From positions 32,010-96,009 of the forward strand of contig JAPZRU010000011.1 in assembly GCA_027531255.1 (NCBI GenBank): DNA of 64,000 nt. Direction: 5' to 3'. A program made the position numbers and the translations under genes. This DNA is from Steroidobacteraceae bacterium (GTDB lineage Bacteria > Pseudomonadota > Gammaproteobacteria > Steroidobacterales > Steroidobacteraceae). Numbering within the stretch: the stretch's first letter is position 1; every line of letters starts with the position of its first letter. Of the stretch, positions 1 to 9,053 are shown piece after piece. A model generated the notes under the pieces. The model made no database searches. It was given only the letters and a program-made list of their open reading frames with translations, and was not told the DNA's origin.

Positions 1-1143
1 GCGCAGCCGCTCCGCGGCCGCCTCGAGCACGTCGTCGTCCTTGGCGAAGCAGAGCCGCAGCAGGCGCTCCTCCGGCGGTGCTTCGCAGAACGGCGAGACC
101 GGGATCGTCACGACCCCGGCCCGGCGGATCAGCTCGGCCGCGAAGTCGGTGTCCTTCGCCGTCGAGACGGCAGAATAGTCGACGAGCTGGAAATACGTGG
201 CGCGCGCGGGCTCGAGGCGCAGCCGCGACCCGGCGAGGAGCGCACCGAGGCGGTCGCGCCGCTCCTGGTAGAAGGCCGGCAGTTCCTGCTCCCACTCGGG
301 ATGCTCGACCATGAAATCGGCCAGGGCGCGCTGCAGCGGCGTCGCGATCGAAAACGTGACGTACTGGTGCAGCTTGCGCAGCTCCGCTGTCAACGGCGGC
401 GGCGCGATGCAGTAGCCGATCTTCCAGCCAGTGGCGTGGTAGGTCTTGCCGAAGGACGAGACCACGAACGCGCGCGCGGCGAGCTCCGGATGCGACAGCA
501 CGCTCGCGTGCCGCGCGCCGTCGAACACCATGTGCTCGTAGACCTCGTCCGACAGCAGGAACGCCCGCGTCGGCCGCAGCAGTTCGGCGAGACGCCCGAG
601 GTCGGCGGCGGCCAGGCAGGCACCGGTCGGGTTGTGCGGCGTGTTGACGACCAGGAGGCGCGTGCGCTCGGTCAGCGCGTCCGCGAGCCGCTGCCAGTCG
701 ATGCCGAAGCCCGGCCGCGCGAGCGGCACGTGCCGCACCACGCCTCCGCACAGCCGCGCGATCGGCTCGTAGCTGTCGTACGCGGGATCGAGCAGCACCA
801 CCTCGTCGCCCGGATGCACGACCGCCTGGATCGCGCACGAGAGCGCCTCGGTGCCGCCGCAGGTCACGGTGACCTCGCGGTCCGGCGACACCCGCCTGCC
901 GTACAGGCGCTCCGCCTTGTGCGCGATCGCCTCGCACAGCGCCGGCCAGCCCGACATCGGCGCGTACTGGTTGGGGCCCTCGAGGGCATGGCGCGCGACC
1001 AGCTCGCGCAGCCGCGCCGGCGGTTCGAAGCTCGGAAACCCCTGCGCGAGGTTGATCGCGCGGTGCTCCTGCGCGAGCCGCGACATCACCGTGAAGATCG
1101 TGGTGCCGACGCCGGGCAGCCGGCTGGTCAGTGTCGGCGTCAC
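1..1143 (-). CDS. PLP-dependent aminotransferase, methionine/kynurenine aminotransferase type (3' end cut by window)
   Basis: Fold-type I pyridoxal-phosphate aminotransferase of the YbdL/kynurenine aminotransferase kind, expected to move the amino group of methionine or aromatic amino acids to a 2-oxo acid in the cytoplasm. Reading the minus strand gives 381 codons without a stop up to base 1, so only the last few residues are missing. The PLP lysine lies in SSFGKTYHATGWKIGY, and the NTPHNPTG and SDEVYEH stretches are also typical. The start is a GTG at 1143-1141 preceded by a strong AGGAGG six bases upstream. It begins 10 bases after the ppgK stop, so it is probably the last or a late gene of the pot operon. 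The substrate assignment is by family resemblance only; aspartate or kynurenine are alternatives. Confidence 0.85.
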   Translation of the reverse strand, partial: MTPTLTSRLPGVGTTIFTVMSRLAQEHRAINLAQGFPSFEPPARLRELVARHALEGPNQYAPMSGWPALCEAIAHKAERLYGRRVSPDREVTVTCGGTEALSCAIQAVVHPGDEVVLLDPAYDSYEPIARLCGGVVRHVPLARPGFGIDWQRLADALTERTRLLVVNTPHNPTGACLAAADLGRLAELLRPTRAFLLSDEVYEHMVFDGARHASVLSHPELAARAFVVSSFGKTYHATGWKIGYCIAPPPLTAELRKLHQYVTFSIATPLQRALADFMVEHPEWEQELPAFYQERRDRLGALLAGSRLRLEPARATYFQLVDYSAVSTAKDTDFAAELIRRAGVVTIPVSPFCEAPPEERLLRLCFAKDDDVLEAAAERLR

Positions 1144-1153
1144 TACGGGCCTC

Positions 1154-1918
<765 letters not shown>

Positions 1919-1926
1919 CGGGATGC

Positions 1927-2778
1927 TCAACGCGAGTCCGCCGCGACCGCTGCGCGCACCTCGCGCTGCCGCTGACGCTCCCGGCGGTACAGCAGGAGCC
2001 CCAACCCCACCACCACGGTCGACACGATGAGCACGAGGATCGTCGCGAGGGCATTGATGTCCGGGCTCACGCCCAGCCGCACCTTCGAGAAGATCAGCAT
2101 CGGCAGCGTGGTCGAGCCCGGACCGGACACGAAGCTCGCGATCACCACGTCGTCCCACGACAGGATGAACGCGAGCAGCCAGCCCGAGGCGATCGCGGGG
2201 GCGATGATGGGCAGCGTGACGACGAAGAACACCTTCCACGGCCGCGCCCCGAGGTCCATCGCGGCCTCCTCGAGCGAGCGGTCCATCGTCGCCAGCCGCG
2301 ACTGCACCACGACGACCACGTAGGCGGCCGTGAAGGTCACGTGCGCGATCGTGGTCGTCAGCTGGCCGCGTCCGGCGGGCCAGCCGATCATCGACTCCAG
2401 CGCGACGAACAGCAGCAGCAGCGACAGGCCCGTGATCACCTCGGGCAGCACCATCGGCGCGGTCGTCAGCCCCGTGAACAGCGCACGGCCGCCGAACGCG
2501 CCGTAGCGCACGAGCGCGAACGCCGCGAGCGTGCCGAGCACGACGGCGCCGGTCGCGGTCAGCGCGGCGATCTCGAAGCTGAGGCGCGCGGCCTCGAGGA
2601 TCTGGTCGTTCGCGAACAGCTCGCCATACCATTTCAGCGTCGGCGAGTTCGCGGCGTCCCAGACCGTGACCAGTCGCGACGCGTTGAACGAGTACACGAT
2701 CATCGCGAGGATCGGCAGGTAGAGGAACGCGAAGCCGAGCACCAGCATCGCGAGAACGAGGGGCGACAGCTTCCTCAT
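1927..2778 (-). CDS. potI: Putrescine/spermidine ABC transporter permease PotI (PotC-like)
   Basis: Inner-membrane permease of the polyamine ABC importer, 283 residues, close to the usual length. It opens with a hydrophobic segment after MRKLSPLVL, and about six membrane spans can be followed. The EAA loop contacting the ATPase is visible as EEAAMDLGARPWKVFFVVTL. Together with PotH it should form the channel, with PotG on the cytoplasmic side and the PotF lipoprotein outside. It starts 40 bases after the potH stop and ends 8 bases before ppgK. PotI and PotC are close paralogues; the linkage to PuuA/PuuD/PuuB favours putrescine, but spermidine cannot be excluded. Confidence 0.92.
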   Translation of the reverse strand: MRKLSPLVLAMLVLGFAFLYLPILAMIVYSFNASRLVTVWDAANSPTLKWYGELFANDQILEAARLSFEIAALTATGAVVLGTLAAFALVRYGAFGGRALFTGLTTAPMVLPEVITGLSLLLLFVALESMIGWPAGRGQLTTTIAHVTFTAAYVVVVVQSRLATMDRSLEEAAMDLGARPWKVFFVVTLPIIAPAIASGWLLAFILSWDDVVIASFVSGPGSTTLPMLIFSKVRLGVSPDINALATILVLIVSTVVVGLGLLLYRRERQRQREVRAAVAADSR

Positions 2779-2818
2779 GACGGGGCTCCGGGGCCGCCGG
2801 CGCGTGCCGGACCGGCGC

Positions 2819-3775
2819 TCACGCCCTGCCCTCGCGGCTCTGCAGCCGCTGCAGGAGCACGACGAAGCCGAGCAGCAGCACCAGCATGAGGATCGCGATC
2901 GCGCTCGCGATCGGCCAGTCGCGGTTCGAGAAGAACTCGTCCCAGACCACGCGGCCGATCATCAGCGTGTCCGGGCCGCCGAGCAGCGCCGGGATCACGA
3001 ACTCGCCGACCGCGGGAATGAACACGAGCAGGCAGCCGGCGAAGATGCCTTCCTTCGTGAGCGGCAGCGTGACCGTGAAGAAGGTCTTGACGGGCCGCGC
3101 GCCGAGGTCCGCCGCGGCCTCGAGCAGCGTGAGGTCGAGCTTCTCGATCGCGGCGTACAGCGGCAGCACCATGAACGGCAGGTACGAGTACACCATGCCG
3201 ACGTAGACCGCGAAGTCGGTCTGCAGCAGCTGCAGCGGCTGGTCGACGAGGCCGAGCGCCAGCAGCAGGTCGTTGACCGGGCCGTTGCGGCCCAGCAGCC
3301 CGATCCACGCGTAGACGCGCAGCAGGAACGAGGTGAAGAACGGCAGCGCGACCAGGAGGAACAGGACGTTGCGCCACGCGGACGGCGCGCGCGCGATGCC
3401 GTAGGCCATCGGGTAGCCGATCAGCAGACAGATCAGCGTCGAGACGCCGGCGATCTCGATCGAGTTCAGGAGAGCGGTGCGATAGAGCTCGTCGCCGAGC
3501 ACGAATCCGAAGTTGCTCCAGTGGAGCTTGACCTGCATCACGCCGTCGGCGGCCCACGTGACCAGCGGCTCGTAGGGCGGCAGGCGCAGCGCGGTCGTCG
3601 ACAGCGAGATCTTCAGGACGATCAGGAACGGGACGAGGAAGAACAGCAGCAGCCAGAAGTACGGCAGCCCGATCACGAGGCGCCGGGCGAGCCCGAGGCG
3701 GGCGCCCGTCGCCAGCGCGCCGCGGAGCGGCGCGCCGGGTGCGGCTGCGCGCGGTCCGCGCGCCGTCGCGCTCAC
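2819..3775 (-). CDS. potH: Putrescine/spermidine ABC transporter permease PotH (PotB-like)
   Basis: Second permease of the polyamine importer, about 318 residues, with around six membrane spans and the EAA loop LEAAADLGARPVKTFFTVTL. A longer reading starts at an ATG at 3808, but that would overlap potG by 37 bases. The GTG at 3775 gives the classic four-base GTGA overlap with the potG stop and is preferred, implying translational coupling. The N-terminal 35 residues before the first span are rich in alanine, arginine and proline and are not conserved. Function is known from the family: it forms the transmembrane pathway with PotI. Confidence 0.92.
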   Translation of the reverse strand: MSATARGPRAAAPGAPLRGALATGARLGLARRLVIGLPYFWLLLFFLVPFLIVLKISLSTTALRLPPYEPLVTWAADGVMQVKLHWSNFGFVLGDELYRTALLNSIEIAGVSTLICLLIGYPMAYGIARAPSAWRNVLFLLVALPFFTSFLLRVYAWIGLLGRNGPVNDLLLALGLVDQPLQLLQTDFAVYVGMVYSYLPFMVLPLYAAIEKLDLTLLEAAADLGARPVKTFFTVTLPLTKEGIFAGCLLVFIPAVGEFVIPALLGGPDTLMIGRVVWDEFFSNRDWPIASAIAILMLVLLLGFVVLLQRLQSREGRA

Positions 3776-4917
3776 CGAGTGACCACCACGATCGAGGACG
3801 GATGCCAATGCATCCAGACGCTGTCGTCCCAGGCGAGCCGCTCGTCGTGGCGGTAGACGTTCGGCCGCGTGACGCGCACCACCTTCCCGGTGTCGAGCCG
3901 CACGACGTAGCGCGAATTGTCGCCGAGGTACGCGATCTCCTGGATCGTGCCGCGAACGACGTTCTCGGCCTCCAGCGGCTTGTACGGGGTGATGTGGATC
4001 TTCTCGGGGCGGATCGCGACCGCGACCTCGGCGGTCGGCGGCGCCGCGATGCCGTGGTCGACGTACACGGTGGTCGCCATGTCCGGCACCTCGATCCGCA
4101 CGTGGTCCGGCTCGTCCTCGACGATGCGGCCTTCGTAGAGGTTGACGCTGCCGATGAAGTCCGCGACGTAGCGCGAGGTCGGGTACTCGTAGATGTCGGT
4201 CGGCGTGCCGACCTGCAGGATCTCGCCCGCGTGCATGACGCCGATGCGGGTGCCCAGCACCATCGCCTCCTCCTGGTCGTGCGTGACGATCACGAAGGTG
4301 ACGCCGAGCTTCTCCTGGATGCCGACCAGCTCGAACTGCGTGCGCTCGCGCAGCTTCTTGTCGAGCGCACCGAGCGGCTCGTCGAGCAGCAGCAGCTTCG
4401 GGCGCTTGGCCAGCGCGCGGGCGAGCGCGACGCGCTGCCGCTGGCCGCCGGACAGCTGGTGCGGCTTCCGCGCGCCGTAGTCCTGCAGCTGGACGAGCGC
4501 GAGCATCTCCGCGACCCGGTCGCGGATTTCGGCCTTCGGCACGCGGTCCTGCTTCAGGCCGAACGCGACGTTCTCGAACACGCTCATGTGCGGGAAGAGC
4601 GCGTACGACTGGAACATCATGTTGACCGGCCGCTCGTAGGGCGGCACGTCGGTGACGTCCACGCCGTCGATGTAGAGACGACCCTCGGTCGGCTGCTCGA
4701 AGCCGGCGAGCATCCGGAGCAGAGTGGTCTTGCCGCAGCCGGAACCGCCGAGCAGGCAGAAGATCTCGCCGCGACGGATGTCCAGGGACACCTGCCGCAC
4801 CGCGGTGAAAGCGCCGAACTTCTTGGTGACGCGGTCGATGCGGACGTAGGTGTCGCGGCCCGCCTCGGTCGAGGCGGGCCGCGAGTCCCTGGACGCGGCG
4901 CCGGAATCGGTGGTCAT
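3772..4917 (-). CDS. potG: Putrescine/spermidine ABC transporter ATP-binding protein PotG (PotA-like)
   Basis: ATPase of the importer, 381 residues. The Walker A motif GGSGCGKTT is at about residues 57-65, the signature LSGGQ at 155-159 and Walker B LLLLDE at 175-180. The H-loop follows in IVTHDQEEA. The last 120 residues form the regulatory TOBE domain usual in this family. It follows potF by 37 bases and its stop overlaps the potH GTG start by four bases. It powers uptake on the inner face of the membrane. PotG versus PotA naming rests on genome context. Confidence 0.93.
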   Translation of the reverse strand: MTTDSGAASRDSRPASTEAGRDTYVRIDRVTKKFGAFTAVRQVSLDIRRGEIFCLLGGSGCGKTTLLRMLAGFEQPTEGRLYIDGVDVTDVPPYERPVNMMFQSYALFPHMSVFENVAFGLKQDRVPKAEIRDRVAEMLALVQLQDYGARKPHQLSGGQRQRVALARALAKRPKLLLLDEPLGALDKKLRERTQFELVGIQEKLGVTFVIVTHDQEEAMVLGTRIGVMHAGEILQVGTPTDIYEYPTSRYVADFIGSVNLYEGRIVEDEPDHVRIEVPDMATTVYVDHGIAAPPTAEVAVAIRPEKIHITPYKPLEAENVVRGTIQEIAYLGDNSRYVVRLDTGKVVRVTRPNVYRHDERLAWDDSVWMHWHPSSIVVVTR

Positions 4918-4954
4918 GTCGACTCTGTGCGGCGGCGCCGTCGTCAGGCGGCCG

Positions 4955-6115
4955 TCACTGGCCGGTCTTGACGCGCGTCCAGCTCCGCGTCAGCAGGCGA
5001 CCGTACTCCTGCGACTCCGTCAGCGAGGGCTTCAGCTTGGCCTGCACTTCGTCCGGCGGGAACACGCCCGGGTCGTTGCGCACGCCCTCGTCGACCAGCG
5101 GCTTCGCCGCCGTGTTCGGGGTGGCGTAGTTCACGTAGTTCGAGATCGCCGCGGCGATCTCCGGGCGGTGCAGGAAGTCGATGAAGAGGTGCGCGTTGTT
5201 CGGGTGCGGGGCGTCCGCGGGGATCGCGAGCGTGTCGAACCAGATCTGCGCGCCCTCGCCCGGCACCGAGTAGGCGATCTTCACGCCCTTGCCGGCTTCC
5301 GCGGCGCGGTCCCGGGCCTGCAGCACGTCGCCGCTGTAGCCGACCGCGACGCAGATCTCGCCGTTCGCGAGGTCGGTGATGTACTGCGAGGAGTGGAAGT
5401 AGCGCACGAACGGCCGGATCTTCAGCAGCGCGTCCTCGGCGGCCTTCAGGTCCTCCTCCTTCTCGCTGTTCGGGTCGCGGCCGAGCGCGATCAGCACGGA
5501 GTCGACCATCTCCGTCGGCGCGTCGAGCAGCGCGATGCCGCAGGACTGCAGCTTCTTGGCGTTCGCCGGGTCGAGGATCGCCTGCCACGAGGTGATCGGC
5601 CCGCCGAGCGCCTTCCGCACCTGGTCGACGTTGTAGCCGATGCCGACCGTACCCCACATGTACGGCACCGCATGCTCGTTGTTCGGGTCGTAGAGCGCCA
5701 GGTTCTGCATCTTCCCGGCGTCGACGTTCTTGAGGTTCGGCAGCTTCGACTTGTCGAGCTTCCGGTAGATGCCCTGGCGGATCTGCCGCTCGAGGAAGTG
5801 CGCGGACGGCACCACGATGTCGAAGCCGCTGCGGCCGGCGATCAGCTTCGCCTCCAGCACCTCGTTGCCGTCGTAGACGTCGTAGTTGACCTTGATGCCG
5901 GTCTCCTGCTCGAACTTCGCGATCGTGTCCGGCGCGATGTAGTCCGACCAGTTGTAGACGTTCAGCACCTTCTCTTCGGCGGCGGCCGGCGCTTGCGCGC
6001 CGGCAGCGGGCGCCTGCTCGGCGGGCTTGTCGCCGCCGCCGCACGCGGCGGCGAGCAGCGCCACGGCGGCGAGCGGGCCGGCAAGCTTGAGGCGGCCTGG
6101 GAGGGCATGGATCAT
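4955..6115 (-). CDS. potF: Polyamine-binding periplasmic lipoprotein PotF (PotD-like)
   Basis: Solute-binding component of the polyamine importer, 386 residues from the ATG at 6115, which has a GGAG about seven bases upstream. The first 26 residues form a signal sequence ending in LLAAACGGG, so this is predicted to be a lipoprotein, unlike the soluble E. coli PotF. The mature part starts after an alanine/proline-rich linker with VLNVYNWSDYI, the hallmark opening of PotD/PotF proteins, and continues with FDIVVPSAHFLERQI. YMWGTVGIGYN and the tryptophan in AQIWFDTLAIP match ligand-site regions. It is first of the potFGHI genes. A longer reading from 6421 has no supporting ribosome site and would bury the signal sequence. 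Confidence 0.92.
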   Translation of the reverse strand: MIHALPGRLKLAGPLAAVALLAAACGGGDKPAEQAPAAGAQAPAAAEEKVLNVYNWSDYIAPDTIAKFEQETGIKVNYDVYDGNEVLEAKLIAGRSGFDIVVPSAHFLERQIRQGIYRKLDKSKLPNLKNVDAGKMQNLALYDPNNEHAVPYMWGTVGIGYNVDQVRKALGGPITSWQAILDPANAKKLQSCGIALLDAPTEMVDSVLIALGRDPNSEKEEDLKAAEDALLKIRPFVRYFHSSQYITDLANGEICVAVGYSGDVLQARDRAAEAGKGVKIAYSVPGEGAQIWFDTLAIPADAPHPNNAHLFIDFLHRPEIAAAISNYVNYATPNTAAKPLVDEGVRNDPGVFPPDEVQAKLKPSLTESQEYGRLLTRSWTRVKTGQ

Positions 6116-6275
6116 GGCGATACTCCGGGGCGGCGGCAGGAAGGACAGCGCTTTATAGCGCAGTAGCGCCCGGATTGTAGCGGTGCGCGAACGTGCGCGC
6201 CCGCCGAGGATCGCCGTGCCCCGCGACCGTGCAGCGGGCGCGGCCGCGGCACCGCGGCGGTGCGCCGGCCCGCCT

Positions 6276-6683
6276 TCAGCCGCGCGGCCGGCGACGGGCG
6301 GTGACCTCGATCTCGATCCGCATCCGCGGGTCGAGCAGGCCCGCCACGAGCATCGTCGCCGCCGGCCGGACCGTGCCGAAGGCGGCGCGGATCGCCGGCG
6401 CGCAGTCCGCGAAATCCGCACCTTCCGGCAGCAGGTAGCGGACCCGGACCACGTCCGCGAGGCCGGCGCCGGCCGCCGCGAGCGCCGCCTCGACGTTGCG
6501 CAGCGCCTGCGCGGCCTGCGTGGCCGCGTCGGGAGCGATCGTCATGGTCGCGTAGTCGAAGCCGGTAGTGCCCGAGACGAACACCCAGTCGCCGTCGACG
6601 ACGGCCCGGGAGTACGCGAACTCGGCCTCGAAGCTCGAGCCCGAGCCGATCAGCCGCCGGCCGTCCGCAGGGTCTCCGGTCAC
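6276..6683 (-). CDS. RidA/YjgF-family enamine or imine deaminase
   Basis: A 135-residue RidA-family protein. The family forms trimers that hydrolyse reactive enamines or imines made by PLP enzymes and amine oxidases. Typical stretches are WVFVSGTTGFD near residue 35, the ALRNVEAALAAAGAGLADVVRVRYLL helix-strand region (seen between about 61 and 86) and the C-terminal MRIEIEVTA. The catalytic arginine of true RidA should lie at RMRIEIE (about residue 122). It starts 10 bases after the puuA stop in the same direction, so it may detoxify the imine/aldehyde intermediates of putrescine oxidation. That role is inference from position. A 160-base gap separates it from potF. Confidence 0.88.
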   Translation of the reverse strand: MTGDPADGRRLIGSGSSFEAEFAYSRAVVDGDWVFVSGTTGFDYATMTIAPDAATQAAQALRNVEAALAAAGAGLADVVRVRYLLPEGADFADCAPAIRAAFGTVRPAATMLVAGLLDPRMRIEIEVTARRRPRG

Positions 6684-6693
6684 GGGGGCCGCC

Positions 6694-8034
6694 TCAGACG
6701 TTCAGCAGCAGGTGCTCGCGCTCCCAGGCCGAGATCACCTGCAGGAAGGCCTCGTACTCGCTCTCCTTGACCGCACCGTAGGCCTTCACGAAACGCTCGC
6801 CGAACAGGTCGACGAGGGGCCGCGAGTCGCGCAGCAGCGAGAGCGCCTCGGCCAGCGTCCGGGGCAGCTGGAACGGCAGGTCGTAGGCGCTGCCGGTGAT
6901 CGGCTCACTCGGCTTCAGGCCCTCGACCATGCCGAGGTAGCCGCAGGCCAGCGACGCGGCCATCGCGAGGTACGGGTTCGCGTCCGCGCCGCCGAGGCGG
7001 TTCTCGACGCGCCGCGCGGCCGGGCTGGACATCGGCACGCGCAGCCCCGCGGTGCGGTTGTCGTAGCCCCAGTGCACGTTGATCGGCGCCGAGTTGTGCG
7101 GCGTGGTCCGCCGGTACGAGTTCACGTTCGGCGCGAACAGGCTCATCGCCGCCGGCAGGTACTTCTGCAGGCCGGCGATGTGCGCGAAGAACAGCGGCGT
7201 CGGCGAGCCGTCCGGCGCCGAGAAGATGTTCTGCTTGGTCTTGGCGTCCACCACGCTCTGGTGGATGTGCATCGCGCTGCCGGGCTCCTTCGCCATCGGC
7301 TTCGCCATGAACGTCGCGTACATCTTGTGGCGCAGCGCCGCCTCGCGAGCGGTGCGCTTGAACAGGAAGGCCTGGTCGGCCAGGTCGAGCGCATTGCCGT
7401 GCAGGAGGTTGATCTCCATCTGCGCGGCGCCGGCCTCGTGGATCAGCGTGTCGATCTCGATGTTCTGCGCCTCGCAGAACGCGTAGACGTCGTCGAACAG
7501 CGGGTCGAACTCGTTGACCGCGGCGATCGAGTAGCTCTGGCGGCCGATCTCGGGGCGGCCCGAGCGGCCGACCGGCGGCTTCAAGGGATAGTCGGAGTCG
7601 ATGTTCGGCTCGACCAGGAAGAACTCGAGCTCGGGTGCGACCACCGGCTCCCAGCCGTGCGCGGCGTAGAGGTCGAGCACGCGCTTCAGCACGTAGCGCG
7701 GCGCCATCGTGACCGGGCGGCCGTCGTGGTACCAGCAGTCGTGGATCACCTGCGCGGTCGGCTCGGCGGCCCACGGCACCACGCGGATCGTGCTGGGATC
7801 GGCCTTCAGCACGATGTCGATCTCGGACGGGTTGATCGCGCTCTCGTCCTCCGGGTACTCGCCCGTGACGGTCTGCAGGAAGATCGACTCGGGGAGGCGC
7901 ATGCCCTCCTCCTCGACGTACTTCTCGGCCGGCACGAGCTTGCCGCGGGCCACGCCCGCGAGGTCCGGGATGATCGCCTCGACTTCCTGGATCCCGTGGT
8001 CCTTCAGGAACTGGCGGATGGGGCTGTTTTCCAT
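6694..8034 (-). CDS. puuA: Gamma-glutamylputrescine synthetase PuuA
   Basis: Glutamine-synthetase-fold ligase, 446 residues, that joins glutamate to putrescine using ATP, the first step of the Puu pathway. Visible features are the beta-grasp region at IIPDLAGVARGKLVPAEKY, the metal/ammonia-site histidine region GSAMHIHQSV and the ATP-site block NVHWGYDNRTAGLRVP. Classical GlnA adenylylation sequence is absent, as expected for this subfamily. It starts four bases after the puuD stop with AGGTGA upstream and is followed closely by ridA. The pairing with puuD, puuB and the pot genes supports putrescine as substrate over ethanolamine or other amines. Confidence 0.93.
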   Translation of the reverse strand: MENSPIRQFLKDHGIQEVEAIIPDLAGVARGKLVPAEKYVEEEGMRLPESIFLQTVTGEYPEDESAINPSEIDIVLKADPSTIRVVPWAAEPTAQVIHDCWYHDGRPVTMAPRYVLKRVLDLYAAHGWEPVVAPELEFFLVEPNIDSDYPLKPPVGRSGRPEIGRQSYSIAAVNEFDPLFDDVYAFCEAQNIEIDTLIHEAGAAQMEINLLHGNALDLADQAFLFKRTAREAALRHKMYATFMAKPMAKEPGSAMHIHQSVVDAKTKQNIFSAPDGSPTPLFFAHIAGLQKYLPAAMSLFAPNVNSYRRTTPHNSAPINVHWGYDNRTAGLRVPMSSPAARRVENRLGGADANPYLAMAASLACGYLGMVEGLKPSEPITGSAYDLPFQLPRTLAEALSLLRDSRPLVDLFGERFVKAYGAVKESEYEAFLQVISAWEREHLLLNV

Positions 8035-8038
8035 GGTG

Positions 8039-8779
8039 TCACCTGTGGCGCGCCGCGTCGCCGAAGGCGGCGAACAGCGCGCGGGAGAAGTCGTTGTCCA
8101 TCGCCTTCCACTCGGGGTGCCACTGCACGCCGACGGCGAAGCGGGCCGCGTCGCGGACGCGCACCGCCTCGATCACGCCGTCCGGCGCGCGCGCCTCGAC
8201 CTCGAGGCCGGGCGCGAGGCGGTCGATGCCCTGCGAGTGCAGCGAGTTCACGCGGATCGTCCGCGCGCCGCCCGCGAGCTGTTCGAACAGGCCGCCGGCC
8301 ACGAGTTCGACCTCGTGCGCCGGGCCGTACTGGACGTCGACCGGCTGCGCCGGATCCTCGCGGTGGTTCGAGTAGCCCGGCACCTCGTGGACCTTCTGGT
8401 GCAGCGTGCCGCCGAGCGCGACGTTGAGCTCCTGGTGGCCGCGGCAGATCGCCAGCAGCGGCAGACCGGCCTTCAGGGCCATCGGGATCAGCGGCAGCGT
8501 GGTCTCGTCGCGCTCCGGGTCGTGCCACGTGCCCGGCTCGCTCGGCGGGCCGGCGTAGCGGTGCGGCTCGACGTTCGACGGGCTGCCGGTCAGCAGCACG
8601 CCGTCGCAACGCTCGACGATCCAGTCGAGGTCGTGCTCGCCGCCGAGCGAGGGCACGAGCACCGGCGTCGCGCCTGCCGCCTCGGCGACGGCGCGGATGT
8701 ACTTCTCGCCGATGCAGTGGAACCAGTGGTTCCCGAGCAGCCGGCGGTCGGCGGGGATGCCGATCAGGGGCTTGCGCAT
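8039..8779 (-). CDS. puuD: Gamma-glutamyl-GABA hydrolase PuuD
   Basis: Class I glutamine-amidotransferase-like hydrolase of the peptidase C26 family, 246 residues. It releases GABA and glutamate from gamma-glutamyl-GABA, the last Puu-specific step. The nucleophile cysteine is in ICRGHQE (about C112), and the catalytic His/Glu pair lies in VQWHPEW (about H221 and E223). The oxyanion region is LLTGSPSNV. It is the first gene of a long minus-strand run (puuD-puuA-ridA-pot genes), starting ten bases from an AT-rich PuuR-like motif in the divergent promoter shared with puuB. Confidence 0.93.
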   Translation of the reverse strand: MRKPLIGIPADRRLLGNHWFHCIGEKYIRAVAEAAGATPVLVPSLGGEHDLDWIVERCDGVLLTGSPSNVEPHRYAGPPSEPGTWHDPERDETTLPLIPMALKAGLPLLAICRGHQELNVALGGTLHQKVHEVPGYSNHREDPAQPVDVQYGPAHEVELVAGGLFEQLAGGARTIRVNSLHSQGIDRLAPGLEVEARAPDGVIEAVRVRDAARFAVGVQWHPEWKAMDNDFSRALFAAFGDAARHR

Positions 8780-8788
8780 GTGACGACG

Positions 8789-8804
8789 TTAATTATTTTG
8801 AACG
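8789..8804 (+). promoter_or_regulatory. Putative PuuR-type operator beside puuD
   Basis: The sequence TTAATTATTTTGAACG lies ten bases upstream of the puuD start. Its last 15 bases match 10 of 15 positions of the E. coli PuuR recognition sequence AAAATATAATGAACA as I recall it, including the TGAAC core. Related motifs occur at 9004, 17683 and 17723, all next to puu genes. Binding is inference. Confidence 0.5.
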
Positions 8805-9003
8805 GCCTGCGCGGGCGGGCGGCCGGCTCAGGGGCCAGCATTAAAGCATGGCGGGACCCCGGCCGTCCCGCCGGCAACTGCCCTTGCGCGCGAAATAACG
8901 GCTGAAAACGGCCTCGCTGCGCACGATTCCGGTGCAGGGAGACCGGGCCAGCGGCTAAGATGGGGAATCGGCCGGGAGCGTGAACTTCCACGCCCCCGAT
9001 TTC

Positions 9004-9018
9004 ACAAGATCTTAAACG
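9004..9018 (+). promoter_or_regulatory. Putative PuuR-type operator beside puuB
   Basis: ACAAGATCTTAAACG lies 36 bases upstream of the puuB start. It shares an AT-rich half and a terminal TNAACG with the motifs at 8789 and 17683, and ACAAGAT with the reverse-strand motif at 17723-17737. It is a plausible site for repression of puuB by PuuR. Confidence 0.45.
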
Positions 9019-9053
9019 CCGCCCTTGACAAGCCGCCTTCCAGCCCCTGTCCG

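Larger units (their letters stand above)
8780..9053. promoter_or_regulatory. Divergent puuD / puuB promoter region
   Basis: This 274-base gap separates the divergent puuD and puuB genes. It holds two AT-rich islands in otherwise GC-rich DNA, one beside each start codon (listed separately as PuuR-like sites). A TTGACA lies at 9025-9030 but no good partner hexamer is seen at proper spacing. No RNA gene or small reading frame is convincing here. Confidence 0.6.

Noticed and set aside
9025..9030. TTGACA as a puuB -35 box
   Set aside because: No acceptable -10 hexamer at 16-18 bases before the start codon.
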